A DNA stretch of 64,000 bases from Bacillota bacterium (GTDB lineage Bacteria; Bacillota; Clostridia; Lachnospirales; Lachnospiraceae). Below the pieces are notes generated by a model, which worked only from the letters and a program-made list of their open reading frames with translations, searched no databases and was not told the origin of the DNA. The number at the start of each line of letters is the position of its first letter. The first letter of the stretch is position 1. Of this stretch, positions 17,304 to 26,063 are shown in pieces. The stretch lies in contig JAEXOU010000009.1 of NCBI GenBank assembly GCA_023439125.1, positions 1 through 64,000 on the forward strand, read 5' to 3'. The position numbers and the translations under genes were made by a program.

Positions 17304-18290
17304 ATGGACCTCGCAGCAAGGACCATTCAACTTGAATCTGCAAGAAAGAAAAATATTATTGGGACTGGTATCACTGTAGCAATTGCTGACACGGGAATAT
17401 GTGCTCATCCAGACTTTTTCCGTTATTCAAATAGAAATATATATTTCAAAGATTTTCTTCATCAACGCCCAAGATTTTATGATGATTGTGGCCATGGAAG
17501 TCATGTTGCAGGAATCATTGGAGGAAGCGGAGTTGCTTCTGATGGCAGATACTGCGGAGTTGCGCCTGGATGTAACCTCTTAGCCTGTAAGACATTAAAT
17601 TACAAGGGGGATGGAAATATTCCCGATGTTTTGGTAGCGTTAGAGTGGATTTTAGAAAATAAAAAAAACTATGGAATACGTATTGTAAATTTATCATTTG
17701 GCATGGGCTATAAGGACATAAGTAAAGACGGGACAAAATTAATTCAATCAGTGGAAGAGGTTTGGGACAATGGAATTGTAGTAGTTGCAGCAGCTGGAAA
17801 TGGAGGCCCTGACCCGTGTTCAATCGCGGTTCCTGGTTGTAGTAAAAAGATTATTACAGTTGGAGCCTCTGATGATCATATTGAGGTGGAGTTGATGGGG
17901 CATAGGACAAAGGATTATTCTGGACGTGGACCAACTTATGAGTGTATCAGAAAACCTGATATTGTTGCACCGGGCGGAAATATTATGAGCTGTGCATTAG
18001 CAAAATCTTATGGAAATGATATTGTTCATAGTACAATTGCAAACAGATGGGGACCATTGCCTCGAGTTGCAAGAGATACTTATCATCATCTATATACAGA
18101 AAAGAGTGGCACTAGTATGGCAACGCCGATTGTTACAGGAGCAGTCGCATTGCTGTTGAGCAAATATCCGGATATGAAACCTAAAGATGTTAAGATGAGA
18201 TTAAGACAGACTGCAACCGATTTGAAACGAGATCCTTCCATACAAGGATGGGGGTTGTTAAATGTAGAAGATTTGCTTTTTTCAAGTTGA
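17304..18290 (+). CDS. Subtilisin-like serine protease (S8), no signal peptide
   Basis: A 328-residue protein with the complete catalytic triad: Asp29 (ADTGI), His64 (GHGSHVAG) and Ser271 (GTSMATP). The oxyanion Asn is in AAGNGG. No signal peptide or long propeptide is visible, so it is either intracellular (ISP-like) or exported by another route. AAGGAG precedes the ATG. It is monocistronic, ending at a 12-bp perfect stem. Confidence 0.93.
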   Translation: MDLAARTIQLESARKKNIIGTGITVAIADTGICAHPDFFRYSNRNIYFKDFLHQRPRFYDDCGHGSHVAGIIGGSGVASDGRYCGVAPGCNLLACKTLNYKGDGNIPDVLVALEWILENKKNYGIRIVNLSFGMGYKDISKDGTKLIQSVEEVWDNGIVVVAAAGNGGPDPCSIAVPGCSKKIITVGASDDHIEVELMGHRTKDYSGRGPTYECIRKPDIVAPGGNIMSCALAKSYGNDIVHSTIANRWGPLPRVARDTYHHLYTEKSGTSMATPIVTGAVALLLSKYPDMKPKDVKMRLRQTATDLKRDPSIQGWGLLNVEDLLFSS

Positions 18291-18303
18291 TTTTAAGATG
18301 ATT

Positions 18304-18351
18304 TTCCCACAAATCTATGATAGCGTTTTCATCTATTTTGATTTGTGGGAA
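18304..18351 (+). terminator. Inverted repeat after the S8 protease
   Basis: TTCCCACAAATC and GATTTGTGGGAA form a perfect 12-bp stem with a 24-base loop. The U-tract is poor, so it may protect the 3' end rather than terminate. Confidence 0.5.
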
Positions 18352-18393
18352 TCAATTTATATAGATTTATTTGTTAAAAATGCTAATTCACTA

Positions 18394-18441
18394 TTGAATT
18401 TGTACATAATTCTTTGTATAATATGAATGTAAGCGTTTACA
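18394..18441 (+). promoter_or_regulatory. Promoter with a perfect CcpA-type cre site
   Basis: TTGAAT (18394-18399), a 17-base spacer and TATAAT (18417-18422). TGTAAGCGTTTACA (18428-18441) matches the cre consensus TGWAANCGNTNWCA at every position and covers the expected transcription start. Repression by CcpA or another LacI-family protein is therefore likely. Confidence 0.75.
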
Positions 18442-18470
18442 TATTATTCACACATTTAGGAGGAATTGCA

Positions 18471-19040
18471 ATGGGCCATAATGACATTAGCAAGGAGAAT
18501 ACGAAAGACAAGAAAATTACAGGAAATATAAATTTAATGTACTATTTCCTTGTTGGAGTATCTGCTGTAATCCCTGTATTATTTTTTATGAAATTAGTAT
18601 ATTTGGATGTATTTGCTATTGATGAATCTTTAGCTTCACATACACAATACTATTTGTGGAACTCTCCAAAGTTATTTACAGAGATTTATAAAGAAACAGC
18701 AGACGGTGGTTTCTTTACAATGGTTGCGTTAATTCCAGTAGTTTTTATTATTACTAGCTTAATCAACTGCGTGATCAGTATTATTAAGGCAGTCACTGTA
18801 AAGGCATCATGGAAACACGCTGAAGCTGTTAATCGTGCTTGTACAAACTCAATTGTAGCTTCCGCATCTTTTATCGTTATTTATAACATTGTTTCTGAAT
18901 TCTTTGAGCTAAAGAGTGGTTTTTCAGGCCAGGAATTAAATTGTAATATTTTTATTTTCATAATTTTAGGTTTAGCTATCATTGGTAAGTTTGTTGCAGT
19001 GATTTATTTCAAAAATATCAAAGAAAAACATATATTCTAG
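18471..19040 (+). CDS. Membrane protein of unknown function under a cre site
   Basis: A 189-residue protein that I do not recognise. After a charged N-terminus there are about four membrane helices (at about 23-45, 83-108, 125-145 and 160-180), with a short outside loop between the first two. The start at 18471 follows AGGAGGAATTGCA; the longer reading from 18414 overlaps the promoter and cre site. It is monocistronic, ending at a perfect 15-bp hairpin. Confidence 0.75.
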   Translation: MGHNDISKENTKDKKITGNINLMYYFLVGVSAVIPVLFFMKLVYLDVFAIDESLASHTQYYLWNSPKLFTEIYKETADGGFFTMVALIPVVFIITSLINCVISIIKAVTVKASWKHAEAVNRACTNSIVASASFIVIYNIVSEFFELKSGFSGQELNCNIFIFIILGLAIIGKFVAVIYFKNIKEKHIF

Positions 19041-19044
19041 GAGA

Positions 19045-19077
19045 AGAACAAAAGTGTGCTTCGCACACTTTTGTTCT
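19045..19077 (+). terminator. Perfect 15-bp hairpin after the membrane protein
   Basis: AGAACAAAAGTGTGC and its exact reverse complement are separated by TTC. The right arm supplies part of the T-tract. Part of the arm, GCACACTTTTGTTCT, recurs at 28866-28880. Confidence 0.7.
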
Positions 19078-19098
19078 ATATTAGGAAATTCATTTCCA
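19077..19098. repeat. Repeat family C, fragment
   Basis: TATATTAGGAAATT followed by CATTTCC matches the left hairpin of the family C copies at 49766 and 58811, then diverges. It begins at the base where the preceding terminator hairpin ends. Confidence 0.5.
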
Positions 19099-19105
19099 AG
19101 CACAT

Positions 19106-19155
19106 AAAAAGGGTTATGTACAGCTATTTTCAATCAGCTATACACAACCCTTTTT
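19106..19155. terminator. Bidirectional terminator
   Basis: AAAAAGGGTTATGTACAGCT pairs, with two mismatches or wobbles, with AGCTATACACAACCCTTTTT. A-runs and T-runs at the ends serve both strands: the lipoprotein gene on the minus strand and read-through on the plus strand. Confidence 0.75.
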
Positions 19156-19168
19156 ATGTAGTCATTCC

Positions 19169-19618
19169 CTATTTACTCTCAGTATACCCATTAGATTCTA
19201 ATCCTTCTTTTGTTGCTTTCAAGGAAAGATAATCTGCATCTTTATTAGAAACAGGTAAAAGATTATTCTCAATCAGAGCTTTTAAAGTCTTTTTTTTGCT
19301 GATATCCATATCAAAAGTTTCTGTAAGGGAGTTATCAGTCGTATTTGAAGTATAAGTAACTCCATCGATCGCATTATATGTACCTTTTAATTCTTCAATA
19401 GCTTCTTCCACCATTTTCACATCGTCATCGGAAAGTCCGTCTAATGATATTGAGCTTGTTTGCACGATTCTCTTAATTACATCACCAGTTGCATATAATG
19501 TAAGTTTAACTTCTGCTCCATTCATATTTGTAACATAGGTGGTTTCTGTTTTTTTACCACAACCAATGAAACATAATGCCATAGATAATACAAGTACAAG
19601 AGATAGTAACTTCTTCAT
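19169..19618 (-). CDS. YehR-like lipoprotein (DUF1307)
   Basis: A 149-residue small lipoprotein with a signal peptide and lipobox FIGC (Cys20). The mature domain resembles the YehR/DUF1307 family (VKLTLYATGDVIKRIVQTSSI; AIDGVTYTSNTTDN). It is probably a surface-anchored protein of unknown function. TAGGAGGATATT lies just upstream on its strand. Confidence 0.78.
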   Translation of the reverse strand: MKKLLSLVLVLSMALCFIGCGKKTETTYVTNMNGAEVKLTLYATGDVIKRIVQTSSISLDGLSDDDVKMVEEAIEELKGTYNAIDGVTYTSNTTDNSLTETFDMDISKKKTLKALIENNLLPVSNKDADYLSLKATKEGLESNGYTESK

Positions 19619-19746
19619 AATATCCTCCTAAAAAATATTGTTATGTCATAAATTACAACATTATACAATAATAACCAAAATTTTTTAATTAGTCAATAAC
19701 AAATTTTTATCTTTGAAGGATGCTATGATTACCTTGTATCGTATTG

Positions 19747-19776
19747 TTGTAAAAACATGTGGATTGATGGTATAAT
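19747..19776 (+). promoter_or_regulatory. Promoter of the CBS-domain gene
   Basis: TTGTAA (19747-19752), an 18-base spacer and TATAAT (19771-19776) preceded by TGG, an extended -10. Confidence 0.6.
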
Positions 19777-19805
19777 GGGAGGGTTAAAGAAAGGAGGAAC
19801 ATATC

Positions 19806-20219
19806 ATGAATATATTATTCTTTTTAACTCCTAAGAGTGAAGTGGCATACATTTATAATGATTTTACAATTCGCCAAGCTATTGAAAAAATAAAACACTA
19901 TGGGTATACGGCAATACCTATGATTGATCGAGAGGGACGTTATGTTGGGACTGTAACTGAGGGAGATCTTTTATGGTATTTACTTGAACATAGAGAAATT
20001 GTTAATTTAGAGGAAGAAAGCAATATTGGAGATATTACTCGTAGAACGACACATCGTCCAGTAAATGCTGAGATGAATATGGAAAGCCTTGTTCAATTAA
20101 TTATGAACCAAAATTTTGTTCCAGTTGTGGATGACAGAGAGCGATTTATTGGAATAATTACAAGAAAGGCTATCGTACAGTATTGTGCAAAGAATGTAAT
20201 TGATTTAGATAATGAATGA
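19806..20219 (+). CDS. CBS-domain pair protein
   Basis: A 137-residue protein that consists essentially of two CBS motifs: DFTIRQAIEKIKHYGYTAIPM at about 20-70 and a second with FVPVVDDRERFIGIITRKAI at about 85-130. Such stand-alone CBS proteins usually sense adenine nucleotides. The partner is not evident from the neighbours. GGAGG precedes the ATG. Confidence 0.85.
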   Translation: MNILFFLTPKSEVAYIYNDFTIRQAIEKIKHYGYTAIPMIDREGRYVGTVTEGDLLWYLLEHREIVNLEEESNIGDITRRTTHRPVNAEMNMESLVQLIMNQNFVPVVDDRERFIGIITRKAIVQYCAKNVIDLDNE

Positions 20220-20277
20220 TGTTATTGCCTTAATTCATGAGAAAACTTATCTATGACTTGTATAGGAGGTGTAAATT

Positions 20278-22467
20278 ATTAGTATTGTATATTATGAAAA
20301 AGAAAGAGTATTTAAATTAGATACCCTAAATACTAGTTATATGATTGGCATTATTGATGAGGAAAATTTTATTGGTCATATGTACTATGGCGCTAAATTA
20401 CTGGATATAACGGTTGGCGATCGGATGAGAATAACCGAATATCCGTTTATTCCATCTAAGAATAATCGAGAGCGATTAATGTTTTTGGATTCTTTACCAA
20501 TGGAATATCCTACGCATGGGATTGGGGATTTTCGCTGTAGTGCATTAGAGGTAAAGACAGAATGCGGATATAATGCCTGTAGCCTTTCGTACATAAGTCA
20601 TAAAATCTATAAAGGAAAACCTAAATTATCTGGACTTCCTGCAACCTTTGGTTCAGATACCGAATGTGAAACATTAGAGTTAGAATGTAAGGATCTGATT
20701 TTAAAACTTACAATCATTCTAGTTTATACTACATTCCATAATATCGATGTCATTACACGTAGTGTTCGTGTTATGAATGATTCAGACCGATCAATCACTT
20801 TATCTAAAGTTTTGTCCGTCTCCTTGGACTTGGAGGATAGAAATTATGAGATGATTACCTTACATGGCGGTTGGGCTAGAGAGAGAATGGTAGAAAGAAG
20901 AAGTATTGGCCATGGAATACAGGGAGTGTCCTCGAATCGTGGGGAGACAAGTCAACAAGAACATCCATTTTTAGCTATCGTAAATAAATCAACCACAGAG
21001 GATAGTGGAGAGGCATACGGATTCAATTTTGTGTACTCGGGAAATTTTATTGCATTTGCACAAAAGAATCAGTCTGATTCCATACGAGTTGGAATGGGAA
21101 TTAACCCAACTAATTTTGAATGGAACTTAGGAGCAGGTGAGATTTTTACTGCACCTGAAGTAGTCATGGTCTATTCGAATAAAGGAATTGGGCAAATGAG
21201 TCGAACCTTTCATGATTTATACCGAAACCATCTCATCCGTGGAGAATACAAGGACAAAAAACGTCCAATTCTTATTAATAACTGGGAAGCAACATATTTT
21301 GACTTTACAACTCAAAAACTACTTGATATTGCAAAGAACGCTGCAAAGTTAGGTATTGAGATGTTGGTTATGGATGATGGTTGGTTTGGTAAACGTAATG
21401 ATGATAATAGCTCCTTAGGCGATTGGGTTGTTAATGAGGAAAAACTACCAGGAGGATTTCAATATCTTGTGAATGAAGTGAACAAACTAGGTATGGAATT
21501 TGGTATTTGGATGGAGCCGGAGATGGTTTCTCTTGATTCTGATTTATATCGAAAGCATCCTGATTGGGCGATTCAGATTCCAGGTAGAAGAGCATGTTTA
21601 AGTCGCAATCAATATGTACTCGATTTATCTCGAAGCGAAGTTCGTGACTATATCTATGAGATGGTTCGAGCTGTTTTAAAAAGTGCGAATATAACTTATG
21701 TCAAATGGGATATGAACCGAGCACTTACTGATCTTGGAAGTTATGGTTTAAATGAGTCCTCCCAGGGAGAACTATCCCATCGATATGTATTAGGTTTATA
21801 TGAATTGCAGGAACGGCTTACTACAGAGTTTCCATATCTGTTATTGGAGAATTGTTCAAGTGGCGGAGCTCGTTTTGACCCAGGAATGCTTTACTATAGT
21901 CCTCAGATTTGGTGTTCCGATGATACGGATGCAATTGAACGCCTAAAAATTCAACGAGGGACTTCACTAATCTATCCATTATCTACAATGGGTGCTCATG
22001 TTAGTGATTGCCCAAATCATGCTTCGGGGCGAAGCACTCCATTTGAGACAAGAGGGTATGTTGCTTTGAGTGGAACCTTTGGTTATGAACTTGATGTAAC
22101 AAAGATTTCAAAAGAAGACCAAGATCAGATTCCTGAGCAGGTTGCTTTGTATCATAAGTATAATGACTTAATCCGTACAGGCGATTATTATCGTATTGCA
22201 TCTGTTATGGAGGAGCAAACTTATGACTGTAATATGGTAGTAGCCAAAGATCAATCGGAAGCGCTAGTAACTTATATTCAGGTAATGGCTAGACCAGGAT
22301 GTCGCAGTAGAAGAATTTATTTAAAAGGTTTGGATGCGAACTCCTATTATGAGTGGGAAGAGACTGGTGAAGTTTATTCAGGTGCTGCTTATATGAATGC
22401 TGGAATTAATATTGTTGGGTTATGGGGAGATTATCAAGGTAAATTGATTCACCTCATTCGTAAATAG
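20278..22467 (+). CDS. Alpha-galactosidase, GH36, likely ATT start
   Basis: A 729-residue GH36 enzyme that hydrolyses alpha-1,6-galactosides such as raffinose or melibiose, probably in the cytoplasm (no signal peptide). Nucleophile Asp478 is in KWDMNR and the acid/base Asp548 in CSDDTDA. The first in-frame ATG (20341) has no ribosome site and would cut off the conserved N-terminal NTSY strand. The frame is open back to ATT at 20278, seven bases after AGGAGGT (20264-20270), with a stop at 20272. Counting from ATT gives catalytic numbers 478/548, which I recall as those of Geobacillus AgaA. Confidence 0.9.
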   Translation: MSIVYYEKERVFKLDTLNTSYMIGIIDEENFIGHMYYGAKLLDITVGDRMRITEYPFIPSKNNRERLMFLDSLPMEYPTHGIGDFRCSALEVKTECGYNACSLSYISHKIYKGKPKLSGLPATFGSDTECETLELECKDLILKLTIILVYTTFHNIDVITRSVRVMNDSDRSITLSKVLSVSLDLEDRNYEMITLHGGWARERMVERRSIGHGIQGVSSNRGETSQQEHPFLAIVNKSTTEDSGEAYGFNFVYSGNFIAFAQKNQSDSIRVGMGINPTNFEWNLGAGEIFTAPEVVMVYSNKGIGQMSRTFHDLYRNHLIRGEYKDKKRPILINNWEATYFDFTTQKLLDIAKNAAKLGIEMLVMDDGWFGKRNDDNSSLGDWVVNEEKLPGGFQYLVNEVNKLGMEFGIWMEPEMVSLDSDLYRKHPDWAIQIPGRRACLSRNQYVLDLSRSEVRDYIYEMVRAVLKSANITYVKWDMNRALTDLGSYGLNESSQGELSHRYVLGLYELQERLTTEFPYLLLENCSSGGARFDPGMLYYSPQIWCSDDTDAIERLKIQRGTSLIYPLSTMGAHVSDCPNHASGRSTPFETRGYVALSGTFGYELDVTKISKEDQDQIPEQVALYHKYNDLIRTGDYYRIASVMEEQTYDCNMVVAKDQSEALVTYIQVMARPGCRSRRIYLKGLDANSYYEWEETGEVYSGAAYMNAGINIVGLWGDYQGKLIHLIRK

Positions 22468-22505
22468 ATGATATACTTATTTCTTAATTGAATAAAAGAG
22501 AATGA

Positions 22506-22551
22506 AAAGAGAAAAAAGATGAAAAAAATTTTATCTTTTTTCTCTTTTTTT
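22506..22551 (+). terminator. Terminator of the alpha-galactosidase gene
   Basis: AAAGAGAAAAAAGAT pairs perfectly with ATCTTTTTTCTCTTT and is followed by more T residues. The gap to the next gene (22468-22799) otherwise holds the inverted repeats and promoter described next. Confidence 0.8.
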
Positions 22552-22608
22552 GTAGAACGCATTTTTTTATTGTGTAAAATTAGCGAAAACGAGTAAATAT
22601 CTATATAT

Positions 22609-22748
22609 CTGGTTTAGTATTTGTAAACAGATTGCTTAGAATTACGATTACTTTTTTGAAAATGCAAAAATTATAGTTCAAAGTAACACGAATACTAAAC
22701 TAGGTGTTTAATATTACTCTTGCATTTTAATTTTTTATCATGTATACT
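22609..22748 (+). promoter_or_regulatory. Interleaved inverted repeats and promoter before the polyamine cluster
   Basis: CTGGTTTAGTATT (22609-22621) pairs with AATACTAAACTAG (22691-22703) with one G-T pair. AAAATGCAA (22659-22667) pairs perfectly with TTGCATTTT (22720-22728). The two pairs interleave. TTGCAT (22720-22725), 17 bases and TATACT (22743-22748) look like the promoter, so the repeats may be operators. If transcription starts further upstream they could fold as a pseudoknot RNA. Confidence 0.5.
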
Positions 22749-22799
22749 AAATCGGCATGAAATAATTACCATTATTAAAAGGAAAGGAAGGATATTCCG

Positions 22800-24254
22800 A
22801 TGGAAGTATTGTCGCAACAGGAAACACCAATACATAAAGCTTTGGAGGAACAACGATTAAATCGTCTTGCTCATTTTGATGTTCCGGGCCATAAGGGAGG
22901 TCGCGGTAATAAAGAATTGAAACATTTTCTTGGAGAAACAACACTAAGTCTGGATATGAATTCAATGAAGCCTTTGGATAATTTATGCCACCCAGTATCT
23001 GTAATCAAGGAGGCACAAGAATTAGCTGCACAGGCATTTCAAGCAGATGAAGCCTTTTTTATCGTGAATGGTACAACAGCAGCAGTACAAGCGATGATTA
23101 TGTCAGTCTGTAAGACTTTTGATAAAGTGATTATGCCAAGAAATGTTCATCGTAGTGCAATTAACGCATTGGTTGTATGTGGTGCATTACCAGTGTATAT
23201 AAATCCTGGAATGAATAAAGAACTTGGTATTCCACTGGGTATGTCGGTTGCAGATGTTGAAAAGGCAATTCTGGATAATCCAGATGCAAAAGCAGTACTT
23301 GTTAATAATCCGACTTATTATGGTATATGTTCGAATCTGAGAGAGATTGTACGTATTGCGCATGAGCATAATATGTTAGTACTTGTGGATGAAGCACATG
23401 GAACGCATTTTTACTTTCATGATGAACTTCCAGTTTCTGCAATGGAGGCGGGAGCTGATATGGCTGCAGTTAGTATGCATAAAACAGGTGGTTCATTAAC
23501 GCAAAGTTCAGTACTTCTAACAAAAAATACGGTCAATGCTGATTATGTAAGACAGGTAATCAACCTGACTCAGACGACATCAGGATCTTATCTACTATTA
23601 TCCTCACTTGATATCGCAAGAAAGAATTTAAGTTTAAATGGCAAGAGCATGTTTGATAAGACAATCGATTTTGCAAATTATGCTAGAGATGAAATCAACA
23701 AATTAGGTGGATATTATGCATTTGGCGAGGAATTGGTGAATGGAGATACGGTTTATGCCTTTGATCAGACAAAACTATCGATTCATACAAGAAATATTGG
23801 ATTAGCTGGGATTGAGGTTTATGACTTGCTACGAGATGATTATGGTATTCAAATTGAGTTTGGTGATATCGGTAATATATTAGCGATTATTTCCTATGGG
23901 GACCGAAATCTAGAAATCGAGCGATTAATTTCTGCACTTTCAGAGATAAAGCGTTTGCATGAAAAAGATAAGGCTGGACTTTTTGACCATGAGTATATAA
24001 ATCCACAAATTATAATGGGACCACAGAAGGCATTTTACAGTAAAAAGCGACAGGTTCCAATAAAGGAAAGTAAGGGTGCGATATGTGGTGAATTTGTTAT
24101 GTGTTATCCACCAGGAATCCCATTGTTAGCACCTGGCGAATGCATCACCCAAGATATTCTAAATCATATTGCATATGCAAAAGAAAAAGGTTGTTTTATG
24201 ACAGGAACGCAAGACATGACCTTAGAAAATATTAATATTGTTGAGGAAGCGTAA
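22800..24254 (+). CDS. speA: Arginine (or lysine/ornithine) decarboxylase, PLP fold type I
   Basis: A 484-residue enzyme of the short Orn/Lys/Arg decarboxylase family found in Firmicutes. The PLP lysine is in SMHKTGG, the cofactor-binding motif in VDEAHGTHF, and the N-terminal FDVPGHKGG is conserved. The following agmatinase gene argues for arginine as substrate (giving agmatine), which is why I use the symbol. It is the first gene of the polyamine cluster, with GGAAAGGAAGG upstream. Confidence 0.88.
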   Translation: MEVLSQQETPIHKALEEQRLNRLAHFDVPGHKGGRGNKELKHFLGETTLSLDMNSMKPLDNLCHPVSVIKEAQELAAQAFQADEAFFIVNGTTAAVQAMIMSVCKTFDKVIMPRNVHRSAINALVVCGALPVYINPGMNKELGIPLGMSVADVEKAILDNPDAKAVLVNNPTYYGICSNLREIVRIAHEHNMLVLVDEAHGTHFYFHDELPVSAMEAGADMAAVSMHKTGGSLTQSSVLLTKNTVNADYVRQVINLTQTTSGSYLLLSSLDIARKNLSLNGKSMFDKTIDFANYARDEINKLGGYYAFGEELVNGDTVYAFDQTKLSIHTRNIGLAGIEVYDLLRDDYGIQIEFGDIGNILAIISYGDRNLEIERLISALSEIKRLHEKDKAGLFDHEYINPQIIMGPQKAFYSKKRQVPIKESKGAICGEFVMCYPPGIPLLAPGECITQDILNHIAYAKEKGCFMTGTQDMTLENINIVEEA

Positions 24255-24323
24255 TTTGAGCAAGTGTCTGTCCTTTACGAATAAAAGACAACTGCAACAA
24301 AATACTAATTAACAGGAGGTATC

Positions 24324-25175
24324 ATGGAACTTTGGTATACGGATCAGCATACAAAGGATGTTCGGTTTTCAATGAAGAGTAAAAAGCAGCTCATAAGCTT
24401 TGAAAGTGAATTTCAGCAAATTGATATCCTAGAAACTTATGAGTATGGAAGAGTACTTGTACTTGATGGGGAATTAATGATAACAGAAAAGGACGAATTT
24501 ATCTATCATGAGATGATTACCCATGTACCAATGGCAGTTCATCCTAAGGTGAGAAATGTGTTAGTTATGGGTGCAGGTGATGGTGGCACGATTCGTGAGC
24601 TTTGTAAATATGATACGATAGAGTCCATTGACATGGTACAGGTGGATCGGGATATTGTAAGGTTATGCAAGGAATATATGCCATTTACGGCATATAAACT
24701 TGAGGATGAGCGAGTACATATTAGTTTTGAGGAAGAGTTACGCTTTGTACGTGGTAAAAAGGAAGAGTATGACCTCATTATTGTTGATTGTGCAGATCCT
24801 TTTGGGCCTGCAGAAGGGTTATTTACAAGAGAGTTTTATGGTAATTGCTATAAAGCACTACGTGAAGATGGTATATTAATTAATCAACACGAAAGTCCTT
24901 TTTATAATGAGCACAGCAATAATGTACAAAAGGCACATCGACATATAACAACAGTATTTCCGTTAAGTACTGTCTATCAATGCCATATTCCATCATACCC
25001 ATCTGGTCACTGGCTATTTGGCTTTGCTAGTAAAAAGTATGATCCAATTAAGGATTTAAAAGAAGATGAGTGGAACAAGCTAGGTTTAAAGGTCCGCTAT
25101 TATAATACAGACTTACACAAGGGTTGTTTTTATCTGCCAAACTATGTAAAGGAGTTATTAGGAACGAATGAATAA
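24324..25175 (+). CDS. speE: Spermidine synthase-family aminopropyltransferase
   Basis: A 283-residue protein with the class I methyltransferase-like fold of spermidine synthases: GAGDGGTIREL binds decarboxylated AdoMet, and DCADPFGPAEGLFT carries the catalytic Asp. It would move an aminopropyl group to putrescine or agmatine. No AdoMet decarboxylase (speD) lies in the cluster, so the donor must come from elsewhere. It overlaps speB by 8 bases. Confidence 0.92.
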   Translation: MELWYTDQHTKDVRFSMKSKKQLISFESEFQQIDILETYEYGRVLVLDGELMITEKDEFIYHEMITHVPMAVHPKVRNVLVMGAGDGGTIRELCKYDTIESIDMVQVDRDIVRLCKEYMPFTAYKLEDERVHISFEEELRFVRGKKEEYDLIIVDCADPFGPAEGLFTREFYGNCYKALREDGILINQHESPFYNEHSNNVQKAHRHITTVFPLSTVYQCHIPSYPSGHWLFGFASKKYDPIKDLKEDEWNKLGLKVRYYNTDLHKGCFYLPNYVKELLGTNE

Positions 25176-26019
25176 AAATATTCATACATTTATTGGATGT
25201 GATAGTGATTACGAGGATAGCAAACTTGTAATATTTGGCGCACCTTATGATGGAACCTGTTCTTATCGGCCGGGTACCCGCTTTGCAAGTACTGCAATTC
25301 GCAATGAAAGTTATGGAATCGAGACATTTAGTCCATATCAAGAAAAGGATTTACTTGATTATCCTATCTTCGACGGTGGGGATTTGGAACTTCCGTTTGG
25401 AGATCCCGCAAAACCATTAGAGATGATTGAGGCAATGGAGAGTCAGTTATTAGAAGATGGGAAGCTTCCAATTATGATTGGAGGAGAGCATCTTGTGACA
25501 CTTGGTGCAATGAGGAGTGTTGTAAAGAAATATCCTAACGTACACATTATTCATTTTGATGCACACGCAGATTTAAGAGATGACTATTTATCTGTAAAAT
25601 TGTCACATGCGACAGTCATGAGGCGCTGTCACGAGTTAGTTGGGGATCATCGAATTTATCAATTTGGTATTCGTAGTGGAGAACGAGAGGAATTTGTTTG
25701 GGGCAAAGACCATGTAACTACATGCCGTTTTAATTTTAAGACATTATCTGAGATAGTTGCAATGTTAAAGGAAAAACAGGTTCCGGTTTATCTCACCATT
25801 GATTTAGATGTCCTAGATCCTAGTGTATTCCCAGGGACAGGAACACCAGAGGCGGGAGGAGTTACATTCATGGAACTGTTTGATGCAATTAAGGAGGTTA
25901 GTAGTCTTTTTATTGTAGCAGCAGACATGAATGAGTTATCACCAACCTATGATGGGAGTGGAGCATCAACTGCAGTAGCATGTAAATTACTTCGTGAACT
26001 ATTGTTATTATTAGTGTAG
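25168..26019 (+). CDS. speB: Agmatinase / ureohydrolase
   Basis: A 283-residue ureohydrolase with all manganese-site motifs: GGEHLVTLGA, FDAHADLRDDY, and TIDLDVLDPSVFPGTGTPEAGG. In this setting it should cleave agmatine to putrescine and urea. Its translation start overlaps speE. Confidence 0.93.
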   Translation: MNKNIHTFIGCDSDYEDSKLVIFGAPYDGTCSYRPGTRFASTAIRNESYGIETFSPYQEKDLLDYPIFDGGDLELPFGDPAKPLEMIEAMESQLLEDGKLPIMIGGEHLVTLGAMRSVVKKYPNVHIIHFDAHADLRDDYLSVKLSHATVMRRCHELVGDHRIYQFGIRSGEREEFVWGKDHVTTCRFNFKTLSEIVAMLKEKQVPVYLTIDLDVLDPSVFPGTGTPEAGGVTFMELFDAIKEVSSLFIVAADMNELSPTYDGSGASTAVACKLLRELLLLLV

Positions 26020-26063
26020 TATTCGTACACGTTACATAAAGGAAGAAAGTTGAGGATAAAAGT

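Noticed and set aside
20341..22467. ATG 20341 as the start of the alpha-galactosidase
   Set aside because: It has no ribosome site and removes a conserved-looking N-terminal strand.
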